A DNA stretch of 28,357 nt from Firmicutes bacterium CAG:534 (GCA_000436115.1 FR894566.1:15270-43626); one strand, 5' to 3'. Positions 16,128 to 24,639 are shown, counted from the first letter of the stretch. Notes: generated by a model from the sequence alone, not told the origin. Translations and numbers: made by a program.

Positions 16128-17252
16128 CTAGTTGGAGCCGATCACAGAAACCAGATAAAACGGTACTACATCATTATCATGTGCTTCCACAATACTGATC
16201 TCCACTTTGTGCTTTGCATATGGCATATGTCTGGTAACGGTATCAATATAAAGACAGTCCCCCCAGTCCTCTTTAAAATTCCCATCCAGAAGCATTGCCT
16301 CTTCCACCCTGCCATCAACCACAACTTTGGCGATAGACGTAGGCTGCTTCACAGATTTACGATACTGAATGGCAATTCCGGAACAGGGAATGGTAAAGGT
16401 GATCTTATCTCCTACCTTTCCTGCCGTCCAGCCCTTTCTGAAAATATCGCGAATATTCTCCTGAGGCTGAAGGTCTGCAGCAAATCCGCAAAGCTCCGGT
16501 TCTGCGTTATCATTCTGGTATCTTACAGAGTTCTCATAAGCATTTGCTGTGATCGGCGTCGGCAGACTGCCATCCTCGAAAGCCGGAATTTCTTCCTCAT
16601 CAAGATCCTGATAGATCTTCTCAAGAAAATCCGTGATGACCTTAGCTACCAGCGCATGCCCCGCATCATTGGGATGCAGGTTATCCGGTGTGATCTCCGG
16701 CGCCTTAATGTTTCCTGCCTGGATCTCCGGGTAAATGGTTGACTTCATGCTTACCATAGGAAGATCATAATTCTTCGCTACCTTAAGATGCATTTCCTCC
16801 GCATTTACGCCGGTATCGTACATAACATTATTCATCAGGAGCACTGCCGGTTTGCAGCTGTCTGCATAGGTCTTGCGGATCAGCCCTTCATAAGTCTCCT
16901 CAAAGAATTCTGTATTTTCATCATTTACAGCAAATTCTATGAGTGCAAAATCAGGCTTATATTTCAGAAGATGATCCTCTACCCTGGAAACACCAAACTG
17001 TGAGGTGGTTCCTCCGATCCCTGCATTGATAAATGTGATCTCTGTGTCCGGGAATTTTTCCGTCCACCATTTATATACAAGATAAGCATAACACGTTTTG
17101 GGGCTGCTGGAAAGACTTCCCTGCGTAATTGATCCGCCTAAAAATCCTGTAATGATCTTTTCTCCCCTTTTTGCCCTTTGCATGCAGCGCTTAATTCTTC
17201 CCCAATTACCTCTGTTGATCATTCCTTTTTCTGTCTGAATACGGTATTTCAT
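16128..17252 (-). CDS. SGNH-type carbohydrate esterase with C-terminal beta-domain (CE17-like)
   Basis: The ATG at 17252 (374 aa) is preferred over one 30 codons upstream because GGGGGT lies 6 nt before it and the extra residues would overlap the upstream terminator. Catalytic blocks are intact: Ser41 in GGSITQ, NAGIGG (77-82), Asn110 in AVNDE, and the Asp190/His193 pair in DNLHPNDAGH. Residues about 240-372 form a separate beta-rich domain resembling CBM35-like modules. Two-domain SGNH plus CBM35-like proteins (family CE17) remove acetyl groups from mannooligosaccharides in Roseburia; the assignment here is by architecture and neighbours, not alignment. There is no signal peptide, so it would act on imported oligosaccharides. 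It follows a strong terminator and is 17 bp ahead of the chemoreceptor gene; I could not recognise its promoter. Confidence 0.85.
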   Translation of the reverse strand: MKYRIQTEKGMINRGNWGRIKRCMQRAKRGEKIITGFLGGSITQGSLSSSPKTCYAYLVYKWWTEKFPDTEITFINAGIGGTTSQFGVSRVEDHLLKYKPDFALIEFAVNDENTEFFEETYEGLIRKTYADSCKPAVLLMNNVMYDTGVNAEEMHLKVAKNYDLPMVSMKSTIYPEIQAGNIKAPEITPDNLHPNDAGHALVAKVITDFLEKIYQDLDEEEIPAFEDGSLPTPITANAYENSVRYQNDNAEPELCGFAADLQPQENIRDIFRKGWTAGKVGDKITFTIPCSGIAIQYRKSVKQPTSIAKVVVDGRVEEAMLLDGNFKEDWGDCLYIDTVTRHMPYAKHKVEISIVEAHDNDVVPFYLVSVIGSN

Positions 17253-17311
17253 AATTGACCCCCATTTTCTCTGATTTTCATGACAAAAATAATAAGTTAT
17301 ATATAAGGAAA

Positions 17312-17340
17312 GAAAAGGCTTGCTGCACGCAAGCCTTTTC
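17312..17340 (-). terminator. Strong terminator at the end of the transporter-GH130 operon
   Basis: GAAAAGGCTTGC and GCAAGCCTTTTC form a perfect 12-bp stem around a 5-nt loop, followed on the minus strand by TTTCCTTA. It lies 12 bp after the GH130_2 stop codon and separates this operon from the esterase and chemoreceptor genes. Confidence 0.88.
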
Positions 17341-17352
17341 AAGTCAGCAATC

Positions 17353-18375
17353 TTATCTCATTCCGATTTCTGTATCGGATTCTGTTACCACACTGTGCTC
17401 CTTGATGTAAGCCATAATATCTTCAAACTGTGTGAATGCAAGTCCTACATAACTGTCTGCACAGCCATAGTAAATTGCAATCTTTCCGCTTTCCGGATCA
17501 TGGATGGTTGCGCAGGGGAAGCAGACATTGGGAACAAAGCCTCTCTCCTCGTACCACTCTTCCGGCGTTAACAGGAAGTTTTCACATCTGTATTTTACAA
17601 TAGAAGGATTTTCCAGATCAAGGATCGCTCCTCCGATGGAATATACAAAACCGTTACAGGTTCCGCTTACGCCGTGGTAGAATAACAGCCAGCCCTCGCT
17701 TGTTTCAATGGGTGCTGCTCCGCCGCCGATCTTTACGGACTCCCACCATTCGTTTCCTTTTCCCATCACATGTCTGTGCTTTCCCCAGTATACCAGATCC
17801 GGGCTTTCACTGACAAAAATATCACCGAAAGGAGTATGTCCGCTGTCGGAAGGACGGCTTAAAAGGACATAATTTCCGTTGATCTTACGAGGGAATAATA
17901 CAGCGTTTCTGTTATAAGGGATAAAAGGATTTTCCAGTCTGGTAAAGGTTTTAAAATCTGTTGTTTTTGCCATACCGATCGCTGCGCCGTAGAAATCCTG
18001 GCACCAGATAATGTAATAGGTATCCTCTACCTTTACAAGTCTGGGATCATATGCATAACGGGGCATAAAAGGATTTCCCTTTTCGTCTACAAAAGGAATT
18101 TTGTTCTTGTCAAAATCCCAGTGGATCGCATCTTTACTTCTTCCCATGTAAATATAAGGAATACCGTTTGTCTGCTCCCCACGGAACACTCCGATAAACT
18201 CATCTCCGTAAGGCATAACGGCACTGTTAAATATTCTTGCTACGTTTTCAACGGGATTTCTTCCGATGATAGGGTTTTCTGTGTATCTCCACACCGGTGC
18301 TCCTGTTAAGTTTGCAGGCTTCTCCTGCCAGGGTACATTCTTTACCGCAGGGGCAATCATTTTAAGTTCGCTCAT
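17353..18375 (-). CDS. Beta-1,4-mannooligosaccharide phosphorylase (GH130, subfamily 2-like)
   Basis: A GH130 phosphorylase of 340 residues. It would phosphorolyse the non-reducing end of beta-1,4-mannooligosaccharides, giving mannose-1-phosphate and a chain one unit shorter. The proposed catalytic acid is Asp110 in YAYDPRL, with the family's five-blade pattern: NSAVMPYGDEFIGVFRGE, HWDFDKNKI, RNAVLFPRKINGNYVLLSRPSD, GGGAAPIETSEGWLLFYHGV, CATIHDPESGKIAIYYGCAD. Its length and start fit subfamily 2 (mannooligosaccharide phosphorylase, RaMP2-like) rather than the longer subfamily 1. There is no signal peptide, so it is cytoplasmic. It is the last gene of the operon, 25 bp after the GH130_1 gene. 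Substrate length preference cannot be read from sequence alone. Confidence 0.92.
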   Translation of the reverse strand: MSELKMIAPAVKNVPWQEKPANLTGAPVWRYTENPIIGRNPVENVARIFNSAVMPYGDEFIGVFRGEQTNGIPYIYMGRSKDAIHWDFDKNKIPFVDEKGNPFMPRYAYDPRLVKVEDTYYIIWCQDFYGAAIGMAKTTDFKTFTRLENPFIPYNRNAVLFPRKINGNYVLLSRPSDSGHTPFGDIFVSESPDLVYWGKHRHVMGKGNEWWESVKIGGGAAPIETSEGWLLFYHGVSGTCNGFVYSIGGAILDLENPSIVKYRCENFLLTPEEWYEERGFVPNVCFPCATIHDPESGKIAIYYGCADSYVGLAFTQFEDIMAYIKEHSVVTESDTEIGMR

Positions 18376-18400
18376 TTTCTGACTCCTTTCAGGATTTCTT

Positions 18401-19579
18401 TTATTTTTGATTTGCTAAAAATTCCAGATTTCTCTTGATCAGGTCACATCTCTGTGCTACACATTCTACAGAGCGGAGGGGATCCTTGGGCGTATGGAAT
18501 ACATAATCGATCAGCTTATCCACCGTCGTGGTAGCTACATGCATTCTGGTATCGCTGGATGCATAGTAAATATAAACATCCCCATTTTCTCTTGCGATAG
18601 CGCCATTGGTAAATACCACATTGGAAACATCACCAACGCGCTCTCCTCCTCTGGGTCCGATCAAAAGCCCTGAAGGCTCTGCGATCACCTTGGAAGGATC
18701 CTTTAAGTCTGTTGCAAATGCATAAATAACATATCTCAGACCTGCAGCTGTATTTCTTACTCCATGGGCAATGTGGATCCAGCCCTTTTCCGTCTTGATG
18801 GGTACCGCGCCGGCGCCGTTCTTGGACTCCGTAATGGTATGGTACTTACGGATGCTGGTCATCTTTTCTTCATCAATCACTGCGTGCTCAATATCATCGC
18901 AAAGTCCAAAGCCGATGCCGCCGCCTGATCCTGTTTCAATGAAGTCGTCCATAGGTCTTGTATAGAAAGCATATTTTCCGTTTACAAATTCAGGATGAAG
19001 AACCACATTACGCTGCTGGGGAGAACGCAGGGTAGTGAGATTGTCCAGTCTCTCCCAGTGCTTTAAATCCTTGGTTCTTACAATTCCTGCTGCAGCTACT
19101 GCAGCGGACAGGTCATTAACAGAGGTATCCTTGCTTTCGGAACAGAACACGCCATAAATATAACCGTCCTCATGCTTGGTCAGACGCATGTCATATACGT
19201 TTGTTTCCTCCGGGCAGGTATCCGGCAGAAGGATCGGATAATCCCAGAAACGGAAGCCCGACACACCGTCATCACTTTCTGCTACTCCAAAGAAGGACTT
19301 TCTGTCATCCCCTTCAATTCTTGCTACCAGGTAAAACTTACCGTTCAGCTCAATAGCTCCGGAATTCATTACCGCATTGATCCCAAGTCTCTTCATAAAA
19401 TAGGGATTGGTTTCCGGATTTAAATCATACTGCCAGGTAAGCGGAATATGTTCCCTGGTTAATACAGGATATTTGTATTTGTCATAAACACCATTGTAAA
19501 AATCTGTATCGATCTCATTTTTACGATTGATCAGAGCTTCATATTTCTTAAGCTCTTCATAATACTTTTCACTCAACAT
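18401..19579 (-). CDS. 4-O-beta-D-mannosyl-D-glucose phosphorylase (GH130, subfamily 1-like)
   Basis: A GH130 enzyme of 392 residues, the length and N-terminal layout of mannosylglucose phosphorylases (EKYYEELKKYEALINRKNEID, then WQYDLNPETNP). The catalytic Asp is Asp130 in NVYDMRLTKHEDGYIYG. Other family landmarks are MNSGAIELNGKFYLVARIEG, QRNVVLHPEFVNGKYAFYTRP and GAGAVPIKTEKGWIHIAHGV. It would split mannosyl-glucose with phosphate into mannose-1-phosphate and glucose, saving the cost of phosphorylating mannose with ATP. It stands 18 bp after the epimerase that makes its substrate and 25 bp before the second GH130, a tight operon that supports the assignment. No signal peptide is present, so it acts in the cytoplasm. 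Confidence 0.94.
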   Translation of the reverse strand: MLSEKYYEELKKYEALINRKNEIDTDFYNGVYDKYKYPVLTREHIPLTWQYDLNPETNPYFMKRLGINAVMNSGAIELNGKFYLVARIEGDDRKSFFGVAESDDGVSGFRFWDYPILLPDTCPEETNVYDMRLTKHEDGYIYGVFCSESKDTSVNDLSAAVAAAGIVRTKDLKHWERLDNLTTLRSPQQRNVVLHPEFVNGKYAFYTRPMDDFIETGSGGGIGFGLCDDIEHAVIDEEKMTSIRKYHTITESKNGAGAVPIKTEKGWIHIAHGVRNTAAGLRYVIYAFATDLKDPSKVIAEPSGLLIGPRGGERVGDVSNVVFTNGAIARENGDVYIYYASSDTRMHVATTTVDKLIDYVFHTPKDPLRSVECVAQRCDLIKRNLEFLANQK

Positions 19580-19597
19580 TCTTCTGCGTTCCTTTCT

Positions 19598-20767
19598 TTA
19601 TGCTTCACTTCTCCTTATCACCTCAAAGCACATTCTTCCGTTATGATAAGGGCACTTCCAGGGTTCAACGATAGGTCTGTCCGGATAAGGCTTCCCTTTG
19701 GGATCTACCTCCCAGAACCATTCTGAGCCGGAACGTTTGTCGATCACATGCTCCTTGATAAAGTTCCACTCGCTCTTTGCAGCTTCCAGGTATTCCGGTT
19801 TATCCGGGTTCATTTTATATCCGTTCAAAAACCCGACTACGGTTTCTGCCTGAACCCACCAGATCCTGTGTACATTCACAACTCCTCTTTCACACTCATT
19901 GGCAAGGGAATGTCCGTCAAAGGCCTCCTTGTAAATCTGTGCTGTCAGATCTTTTGTGATGGGAGTCATCAGATCCTCATATTTCTTTTCTCCAAGAATT
20001 TCCACTCCCCTGTCCATCAGCCAGGCTGTTTCAATATCATGGCCGTAAGAATGCAGGTCGATGATGGAGTTCCATTTTTCATCAAAGAATACTTCCTGCC
20101 TGTGAAGCTCAGGATTATAAACCTTCTCTGCAAAGGTATCCATGATCCATTCCAGTCTTTCCTTTACCTCGGGAAGCTTTGCTACCCTGTAAAGCTCTGT
20201 GTAAGCTTCAAAAACATGAAGCAGAGTGTTCATTGTTTTTTGAGCGATCACACCGTTTTCGGAAAGCTTGTCATTTTCGATCTCATGAAAGCTCTTATCA
20301 AAGGCTTCCTTGTATCCAAGCTCATCCGTACATTTGGTCTCAATGATATGGAACAGCTCTTTTGCCATATCAAGAGCCTGCTCATCACCGCTTGCCTCAT
20401 AATAGGAGGAAAGAGCATAGATGGCAAAGGCCTGATTGTAGGTATGCTTGGTGGTGTCACTGGGGACGCCGTTGTATTCAATTGACCAGAAAATACCTCC
20501 ATTTTCCTTATCCATGCAATGCTCTTTCATAAAAGCAAAGCCATGCTTTGCTTCTTCCAAAAGACTTTCGTCCTTTAAAAGCGTATAAGCATTGGAAAAG
20601 AACCAGGTAATACGGCTGTTTAAAATACATCCCTTTACTGCCTTTTTGTCCAGCACAAGGTCATAGCCAAGCCACCCATAATATCCGCCGTACTCATCAT
20701 CCCGAAGACCTTTCCAAAACGGGATGATATTATTCAATAAATGTGACTTTACCTCTTCAACCATCAT
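19598..20767 (-). CDS. Cellobiose/mannobiose 2-epimerase (AGE superfamily)
   Basis: This protein has 389 residues with an (alpha/alpha)6-barrel pattern of the N-acylglucosamine 2-epimerase superfamily. Family catalytic residues are in register with the well-studied Ruminococcus albus cellobiose epimerase: Arg52 (ILNSRITWF), His184, His243 and Glu246 (HSYGHDIETAW), Glu308 (HRIWWVQAE), and His375 (PYHNGRMCFE). It would invert C2 of the reducing-end sugar, turning mannobiose into mannosyl-glucose for the next gene's phosphorylase. Neighbours make mannobiose the likely natural substrate, though many such enzymes also act on cellobiose. It lies 22 bp after the second permease and 18 bp before GH130_1. 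A second ATG follows immediately (20764); either may be used. AAGGAG lies 12 nt before the first, a slightly long spacing. Confidence 0.94.
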   Translation of the reverse strand: MMVEEVKSHLLNNIIPFWKGLRDDEYGGYYGWLGYDLVLDKKAVKGCILNSRITWFFSNAYTLLKDESLLEEAKHGFAFMKEHCMDKENGGIFWSIEYNGVPSDTTKHTYNQAFAIYALSSYYEASGDEQALDMAKELFHIIETKCTDELGYKEAFDKSFHEIENDKLSENGVIAQKTMNTLLHVFEAYTELYRVAKLPEVKERLEWIMDTFAEKVYNPELHRQEVFFDEKWNSIIDLHSYGHDIETAWLMDRGVEILGEKKYEDLMTPITKDLTAQIYKEAFDGHSLANECERGVVNVHRIWWVQAETVVGFLNGYKMNPDKPEYLEAAKSEWNFIKEHVIDKRSGSEWFWEVDPKGKPYPDRPIVEPWKCPYHNGRMCFEVIRRSEA

Positions 20768-20789
20768 GATTATTCCAGTCTCCTTTTCC

Positions 20790-21638
20790 TTAGCCCTTAA
20801 CTGCTCCGGCAGTCAATCCACTGTAGATCTGCTTCTGGCAGGTAATAAATACGATCAGCGCAGGAAGCAGGGAAATGATAACGCCGGCACAAATCAGATT
20901 ATATTTGCTTCCCAGAGGTCCTACGAAGGTATACAGGGAGGTTGCCACGGTGGGAAGGTTCTTTTTATCCTGCAGATAAAGGTTTGCAGAATAGTATTCA
21001 TTATAAGTACCAACACCCTTTAAGATACAGGAGGTTACAATCGCAGGCTTCAGAAGAGGAAGCAGGATCTTGTAGAAGATCGTAAAATAGGAAGCTCCGT
21101 CCATAATACCTGACTCATCCAGGGAATAATCAATGTTTTCAAAGAACTGGATATAAATGTAAATGGATATAATATCCGTACCGCACATCATAATGATGTA
21201 GCCCCAGAGGTTGTTGATAAAGTTTAAGTTGTACATGATCTCGTACACTGCAACCTGCATGGCAACACCGGGAAGCTGGGACGCAAACAGGAACAGATTC
21301 CGGATAATGCCGTTTCCGGGAAATTTAAAACGGTTCAGCACATAAGCAAGCTGGGTTCCGACCAGGGTTGAAGCGATCAGTACGCATACCAGGATAATGG
21401 CTGAGTTAATAAATGCCTTTCCCATGTTTGCTCTCTGGAATGCGGAAATATAATTTTCAAAGTTAAGCCAGCTTTCCGGGAGCGTCATAACATTGGTCTG
21501 CTGATATTCCGCATCCGTTTTAAACGCAGTGATTACACAGGATACTACCGGAAGGATCGCAACAAAGGAAAAGAATACCAGAGAAAAATATTTCAGAAAA
21601 ATCAAAACATATTTGGAAATTTTTTGTAAGATCGTCAT
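20790..21638 (-). CDS. ABC sugar transporter permease, MalG/UgpE type
   Basis: An inner-membrane permease of 282 residues with six predicted spans. The first is at about residues 10-35 (ILQKISKYVLIFLKYFSLVFFSF, read as hydrophobic with a basic start). The EAA-loop region that contacts the ATPase reads ESGIMDGASYFTIFYKILLPLLKPAI. The protein ends KQIYSGLTAGAVKG, typical of this CUT1 family. It pairs with the upstream MalF-type permease; its ATG directly abuts the stop codon of that gene, so translation is coupled. No ATPase gene is present in the window, so a shared MsmK/MsiK-type ATPase encoded elsewhere probably energises the transporter, as is common for CUT1 importers in Firmicutes. Confidence 0.94.
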   Translation of the reverse strand: MTILQKISKYVLIFLKYFSLVFFSFVAILPVVSCVITAFKTDAEYQQTNVMTLPESWLNFENYISAFQRANMGKAFINSAIILVCVLIASTLVGTQLAYVLNRFKFPGNGIIRNLFLFASQLPGVAMQVAVYEIMYNLNFINNLWGYIIMMCGTDIISIYIYIQFFENIDYSLDESGIMDGASYFTIFYKILLPLLKPAIVTSCILKGVGTYNEYYSANLYLQDKKNLPTVATSLYTFVGPLGSKYNLICAGVIISLLPALIVFITCQKQIYSGLTAGAVKG

Positions 21639-22643
21639 TTATTTTCCCGCCTTTCTTGCCGCATATTTTGCCAGCTTCTTTTCTCTCTTGGCTGCCGCAT
21701 TCTTATCCTCATCCTCGGCGCTCTTAAAGACATACTTAAAGAACAGCTTCTGAAGGATGGTAACTACAAAGATAATGACAAGAAGTACGATCGCCATGGC
21801 AGATGCAAGGCCTACCTTCTGCTGGGTATGAGCAATCTCATGCATAACTACGAAGTAAGTACCCGTTCCGTTTGCACCGCTGGTGATAACATAGGGCGGC
21901 TCAAATGCACTGAGGGATCCTGTAATGGAAAGGATTACGTTCAAAGTAATGATCGTCTTGATACTGGGCATGATAATGTATTTAAACTGCTGGAATTTAT
22001 TAGCCCCATCCAGCATGGCAGCCTCGTAAAGCTCTGAGTCCACGGACATGATGGCTCCGATAAAGAGCACCATATTCTGTCCAAAATAACGCCATACAGA
22101 GGTAGCCACCAGGGAAATATTGTTAACCTGCTGGTCTTTTAACCAGTACGGAAGATTGTCAAGCTGAAATCCACACCACTGAAGCACGGTATCAAACACA
22201 TAGCCTCTGGTATAGAAGAATTTGAAAATAAAACCGATTGCAATACCATTGATCAGATAGGGGAAGAACATAAAGCCCTTAAACAGTCCGCTGCCCTTTA
22301 CCTTAAAGCTTAAAACAGTTGCCAGATAAAGCGCCAGCACAAGCTGTACAATGGAACCGCCCATATAATATAAGCTGAGCTTTAAAGCGCCGAAGCAGTC
22401 GCTTCTGGAGAATACTTTTGAATAGTTTTTAAGTCCTACAAATTTTCTGGCTCCGATATACTTCATGTTATAGAAGCTGAAGCCAAACATTTCGCCAAAG
22501 GGCAGATAGGTGAATACAAACAGGAGCAAAAGAGGAATTGTCATAAACGCAATCATAACAAATACTTTCTGCCCATCTCTGCTTCTTGCCCATTCGCCAA
22601 AGGATCTTTTGTGCGGTCTAACCGTCTGTGTCATTGCTGCCAT
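21639..22643 (-). CDS. ABC sugar transporter permease, MalF/LplB type
   Basis: A CUT1 permease of 334 residues. The start at 22643 is chosen over an ATG 30 bp upstream because a strong AGGAGG site lies between the two, 9 nt before 22643. After a basic N-terminus (TQTVRPHKRSFGEWARSRDGQ) come six spans; the EAA loop reads DSELYEAAMLDGANKFQQFKYIIMPSIK. The C-terminal 25 residues are a Lys/Ala/Glu-rich cytoplasmic tail. It forms the translocation channel with the next permease for sugars delivered by the upstream binding protein. A hairpin in the 91-bp gap after the binding-protein gene probably lowers permease expression relative to it. Confidence 0.95.
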   Translation of the reverse strand: MAAMTQTVRPHKRSFGEWARSRDGQKVFVMIAFMTIPLLLLFVFTYLPFGEMFGFSFYNMKYIGARKFVGLKNYSKVFSRSDCFGALKLSLYYMGGSIVQLVLALYLATVLSFKVKGSGLFKGFMFFPYLINGIAIGFIFKFFYTRGYVFDTVLQWCGFQLDNLPYWLKDQQVNNISLVATSVWRYFGQNMVLFIGAIMSVDSELYEAAMLDGANKFQQFKYIIMPSIKTIITLNVILSITGSLSAFEPPYVITSGANGTGTYFVVMHEIAHTQQKVGLASAMAIVLLVIIFVVTILQKLFFKYVFKSAEDEDKNAAAKREKKLAKYAARKAGK

Positions 22644-22666
22644 GTGCTCTTTCCTCCTGATAATCA

Positions 22667-22694
22667 GGGCCAAGGAGATACCTCCCCTTGGCCC
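22667..22694 (-). other. Intercistronic hairpin between binding-protein and permease genes
   Basis: A 12-bp stem (arms 22683-22694 and 22667-22678) closes on a GGTA loop in the minus-strand RNA; it has one G-U pair that would be a mismatch in the other strand. It lies in the 91-bp gap, about 20 nt before the permease ribosome site, and no T-run follows. Such hairpins commonly protect upstream mRNA and allow the binding protein to be made in excess over the permeases. Confidence 0.75.
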
Positions 22695-22734
22695 GGTTAT
22701 TTATCAATAATCTAGCTTCTCTAAAATCTAAGAA

Positions 22735-24234
22735 TTAGTAGAGAACTTCAATTCCAAGCTCTTCCTGAGCATCATTCCAAGCGGTTGTCCAGTCAGCCAT
22801 GATGTCATCAAGAGTTTCAGAACCGGTAGCTGCTGCTTCTACGATTCTCTGGATCTTCGCATTACCACCAGCGTTGATGGAAAGCTCGGACTCAGCGTTC
22901 ATATCGTTCAGGAGAGTTTCCTCACCAGCAAGCGCAGGCTGATCGTTCAGAACGGTACATCCGTCAAATGCAGAATACATATCAGGGTTCTGGCCATCCT
23001 TAGCAACGGTGTAACCACCCTCGTTATAGCACCAGCCAGACTTCTCTGTCATCCACTTAATGAATACCATAGCGGCTGTCTTGTTGTCATCAGAGGAGTT
23101 TACGTTGATTGCGTAGCAGTAGTCACCGCCTGCTGCAACGTACTGTGTTCCGCCTACAGTCATAGGGAAAGGCATGTAACCTATATCCTCGCCGTGATCG
23201 CCAGCTTCTACCATCTGTGCATATGCCCAGGAACCAAGAACCATCGTACCGATCTCGCCTCTGTTGAGCATGCCCTTGCAGCCTTCCCAGTCAGTTGTGG
23301 TGTAATCGTCTTCAATCAGGCCGTTAGCAACTGCATCATAAAGAATTCTGTAAAGGTTGTAAGCGCCGGTATCATCGCCAGGATCACTGAAAGGGTCTGC
23401 TGTGTGAACCAGCTTCTGGTTCATGTAGGTATCATCACCGTTTGTAACGATACCAACATAAGCATCCCAAGCACCCATGGTCCATCCTGCTGCATAGTTG
23501 GTATACAGAGGAATAGCATCTGTGTTGTCCTTGATCAGCTGAAGGTCAGCAAGGAACTCGGTAGGAGTTGTGGGAAGCTCTGTAATGCCGGCAGCCTCAA
23601 ATACAGCCTTGTTGTAAAGAACGCCCTGTGCGTTAGCCATGTAAGGAACGCCGTAGCTGATTCCGTCAAATGCCTGCTGGTTAGCAAAGTTGATTTCCTT
23701 GGACAGGTTGTCAAGAGTATCGATAGGCTGGAAGTAGTTAGCAAACTCAGCCTTATCTACTGCAGGGATAAACATGATATCGCCCCAGTCACCTGTGGAA
23801 AGACGAAGCAGTGCATCTTCTGCATAGTCTGTAACGCCTTCTGTCTCAACAGTGATGTTCGGATAATCCTTGTTGAATTCTGCGATCATCTTTGCGATGG
23901 TACCGTCTTCTTCACGGTCTGTCTTGTGGTGGATCCACTTAATGGATGCTGTAAGGTCTGTGTAATCCTGACCTAATGTGATCTGTGTGTAAGTAGGAAC
24001 TCCTTCTGCGGGAGCTGTGCTTTCAGCATCTGCAGTAGTGTCGTCAGCTGCCTCAGCGTCTGTAGCAGTGTCGTCAGCTGCCTCAGCGTCTGTAGCAGTG
24101 TCGTCAGCTGTGGTTTCCTCAGTTGTCTCAGCAGCAGGTGCTTCTTCGGTTTCTGCACTTGAGCCGCCGCAGGCAACAAGTGAAAATGTCATTGCTGCCG
24201 CAAGAGTCAGTGCTAAAACTTTTTTCAGTTTCAT
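22735..24234 (-). CDS. Sugar-binding lipoprotein of ABC transporter (family 1 extracellular solute-binding protein)
   Basis: This protein has 499 residues. The signal peptide ends in the lipobox LVAC, with Cys22 the lipidated residue, so the protein is anchored to the outer face of the membrane. Residues about 23-75 are a disordered Glu/Asp/Thr/Ala-rich linker built from 10-residue repeats. The mature domain follows, with features of CUT1 binding proteins (VPYMANAQGVLYNKAVFEAAGI, GEIGTMVLGSWAYAQM, AAMVFIKWMTEKSGW). It captures the oligosaccharide and hands it to the two permeases encoded next. It is the first gene of the operon, with an AAGGAGG site. Beta-mannooligosaccharides are the likely ligands from the operon's enzymes; alternatives such as cello-oligosaccharides cannot be excluded. 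Confidence 0.95.
   Translation of the reverse strand: MKLKKVLALTLAAAMTFSLVACGGSSAETEEAPAAETTEETTADDTATDAEAADDTATDAEAADDTTADAESTAPAEGVPTYTQITLGQDYTDLTASIKWIHHKTDREEDGTIAKMIAEFNKDYPNITVETEGVTDYAEDALLRLSTGDWGDIMFIPAVDKAEFANYFQPIDTLDNLSKEINFANQQAFDGISYGVPYMANAQGVLYNKAVFEAAGITELPTTPTEFLADLQLIKDNTDAIPLYTNYAAGWTMGAWDAYVGIVTNGDDTYMNQKLVHTADPFSDPGDDTGAYNLYRILYDAVANGLIEDDYTTTDWEGCKGMLNRGEIGTMVLGSWAYAQMVEAGDHGEDIGYMPFPMTVGGTQYVAAGGDYCYAINVNSSDDNKTAAMVFIKWMTEKSGWCYNEGGYTVAKDGQNPDMYSAFDGCTVLNDQPALAGEETLLNDMNAESELSINAGGNAKIQRIVEAAATGSETLDDIMADWTTAWNDAQEELGIEVLY
24031..24120 (-). repeat. Three 30-bp tandem repeats encoding the lipoprotein linker
   Basis: Three back-to-back 30-bp units (24031-24060, 24061-24090, 24091-24120) are nearly identical except for the last 10 bp of the third. 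They encode repeats of TDAEAADDTA, an acidic linker between the lipid anchor and the sugar-binding domain. Copy number could vary between strains by slippage or recombination. Confidence 0.9.
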
Positions 24235-24307
24235 AATAACTTATCCTCCTTTTTGATTACCACGATCCTTATGGATCACAGTGAGTTACTTGTGTAACTT
24301 TATTTTA

Positions 24308-24313
24308 ATTATA
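24308..24313 (-). promoter_or_regulatory. Probable -10 element of the transporter-GH130 operon
   Basis: A perfect TATAAT reads on the minus strand about 75 bp before the lipoprotein start codon. At the -35 position the sequence is GATGAT (24336-24331), a poor match. A good -10 with a poor -35 is typical of promoters that need an activator, here plausibly the divergent AraC-family protein. Confidence 0.45.
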
Positions 24314-24434
24314 TTTACTTTATTTTTTTAATCATCACCTATAGTTGCGTTTGATATATCATTATTGCTCTATTTAGACATTTCTTCCTTTTTCACAATT
24401 TAACTGGGTATAAATTATGCATTTTGTATATTTC

Positions 24435-24460
24435 ATAGTGCTTCTCATCAAAAGCACTAT
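24435..24460. repeat. Inverted repeat in the regulatory region
   Basis: ATAGTGCTT and AAGCACTAT are perfect 9-bp arms separated by 8 bp. It lies between the two divergent promoters. It could be an operator for a dimeric regulator such as the LacI-type protein, or a hairpin in the RNA; no T-run makes it a convincing terminator. Confidence 0.6.
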
Positions 24461-24540
24461 TCACTTATCACTACTTTTTAAATTAATTTACTTAATTTTC
24501 ATCTGTTTCTTAGCTTAATTTTTAATCTTTCTGTATTATA

Positions 24541-24567
24541 TTGTGTTTGCTCTTTCTAAAAACACAA
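24541..24567. repeat. Second inverted repeat in the regulatory region
   Basis: TTGTGTTT and AAACACAA are perfect 8-bp arms separated by 11 bp. It lies about 75 bp upstream of the predicted AraC-gene promoter. Function unknown; a regulator binding site is possible. Confidence 0.5.
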
Positions 24568-24639
24568 CACATGGTATACAGTCTTTTCTTAAATTCATGT
24601 TTTTATACAATTTTTATGAAAATATCCGGGGAATTTTAC

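Noticed and set aside
15933..16742. 269-codon plus-strand frame across the chemoreceptor start and the esterase
   Set aside because: Antisense to two real genes; its Phe/Leu-rich beginning mirrors the Lys-rich receptor tail.
17253..17311. Possible flagellar-type (sigma-28) promoter ahead of the esterase-chemoreceptor pair
   Set aside because: No TAAAGTTT-N11-GCCGATAA-like sequence is present; only AT-rich DNA without a clear promoter.
23194..23976. 260-codon plus-strand frame opposite the sugar-binding lipoprotein
   Set aside because: Antisense to a well-supported gene, no recognisable domain; a shadow of its codon bias.
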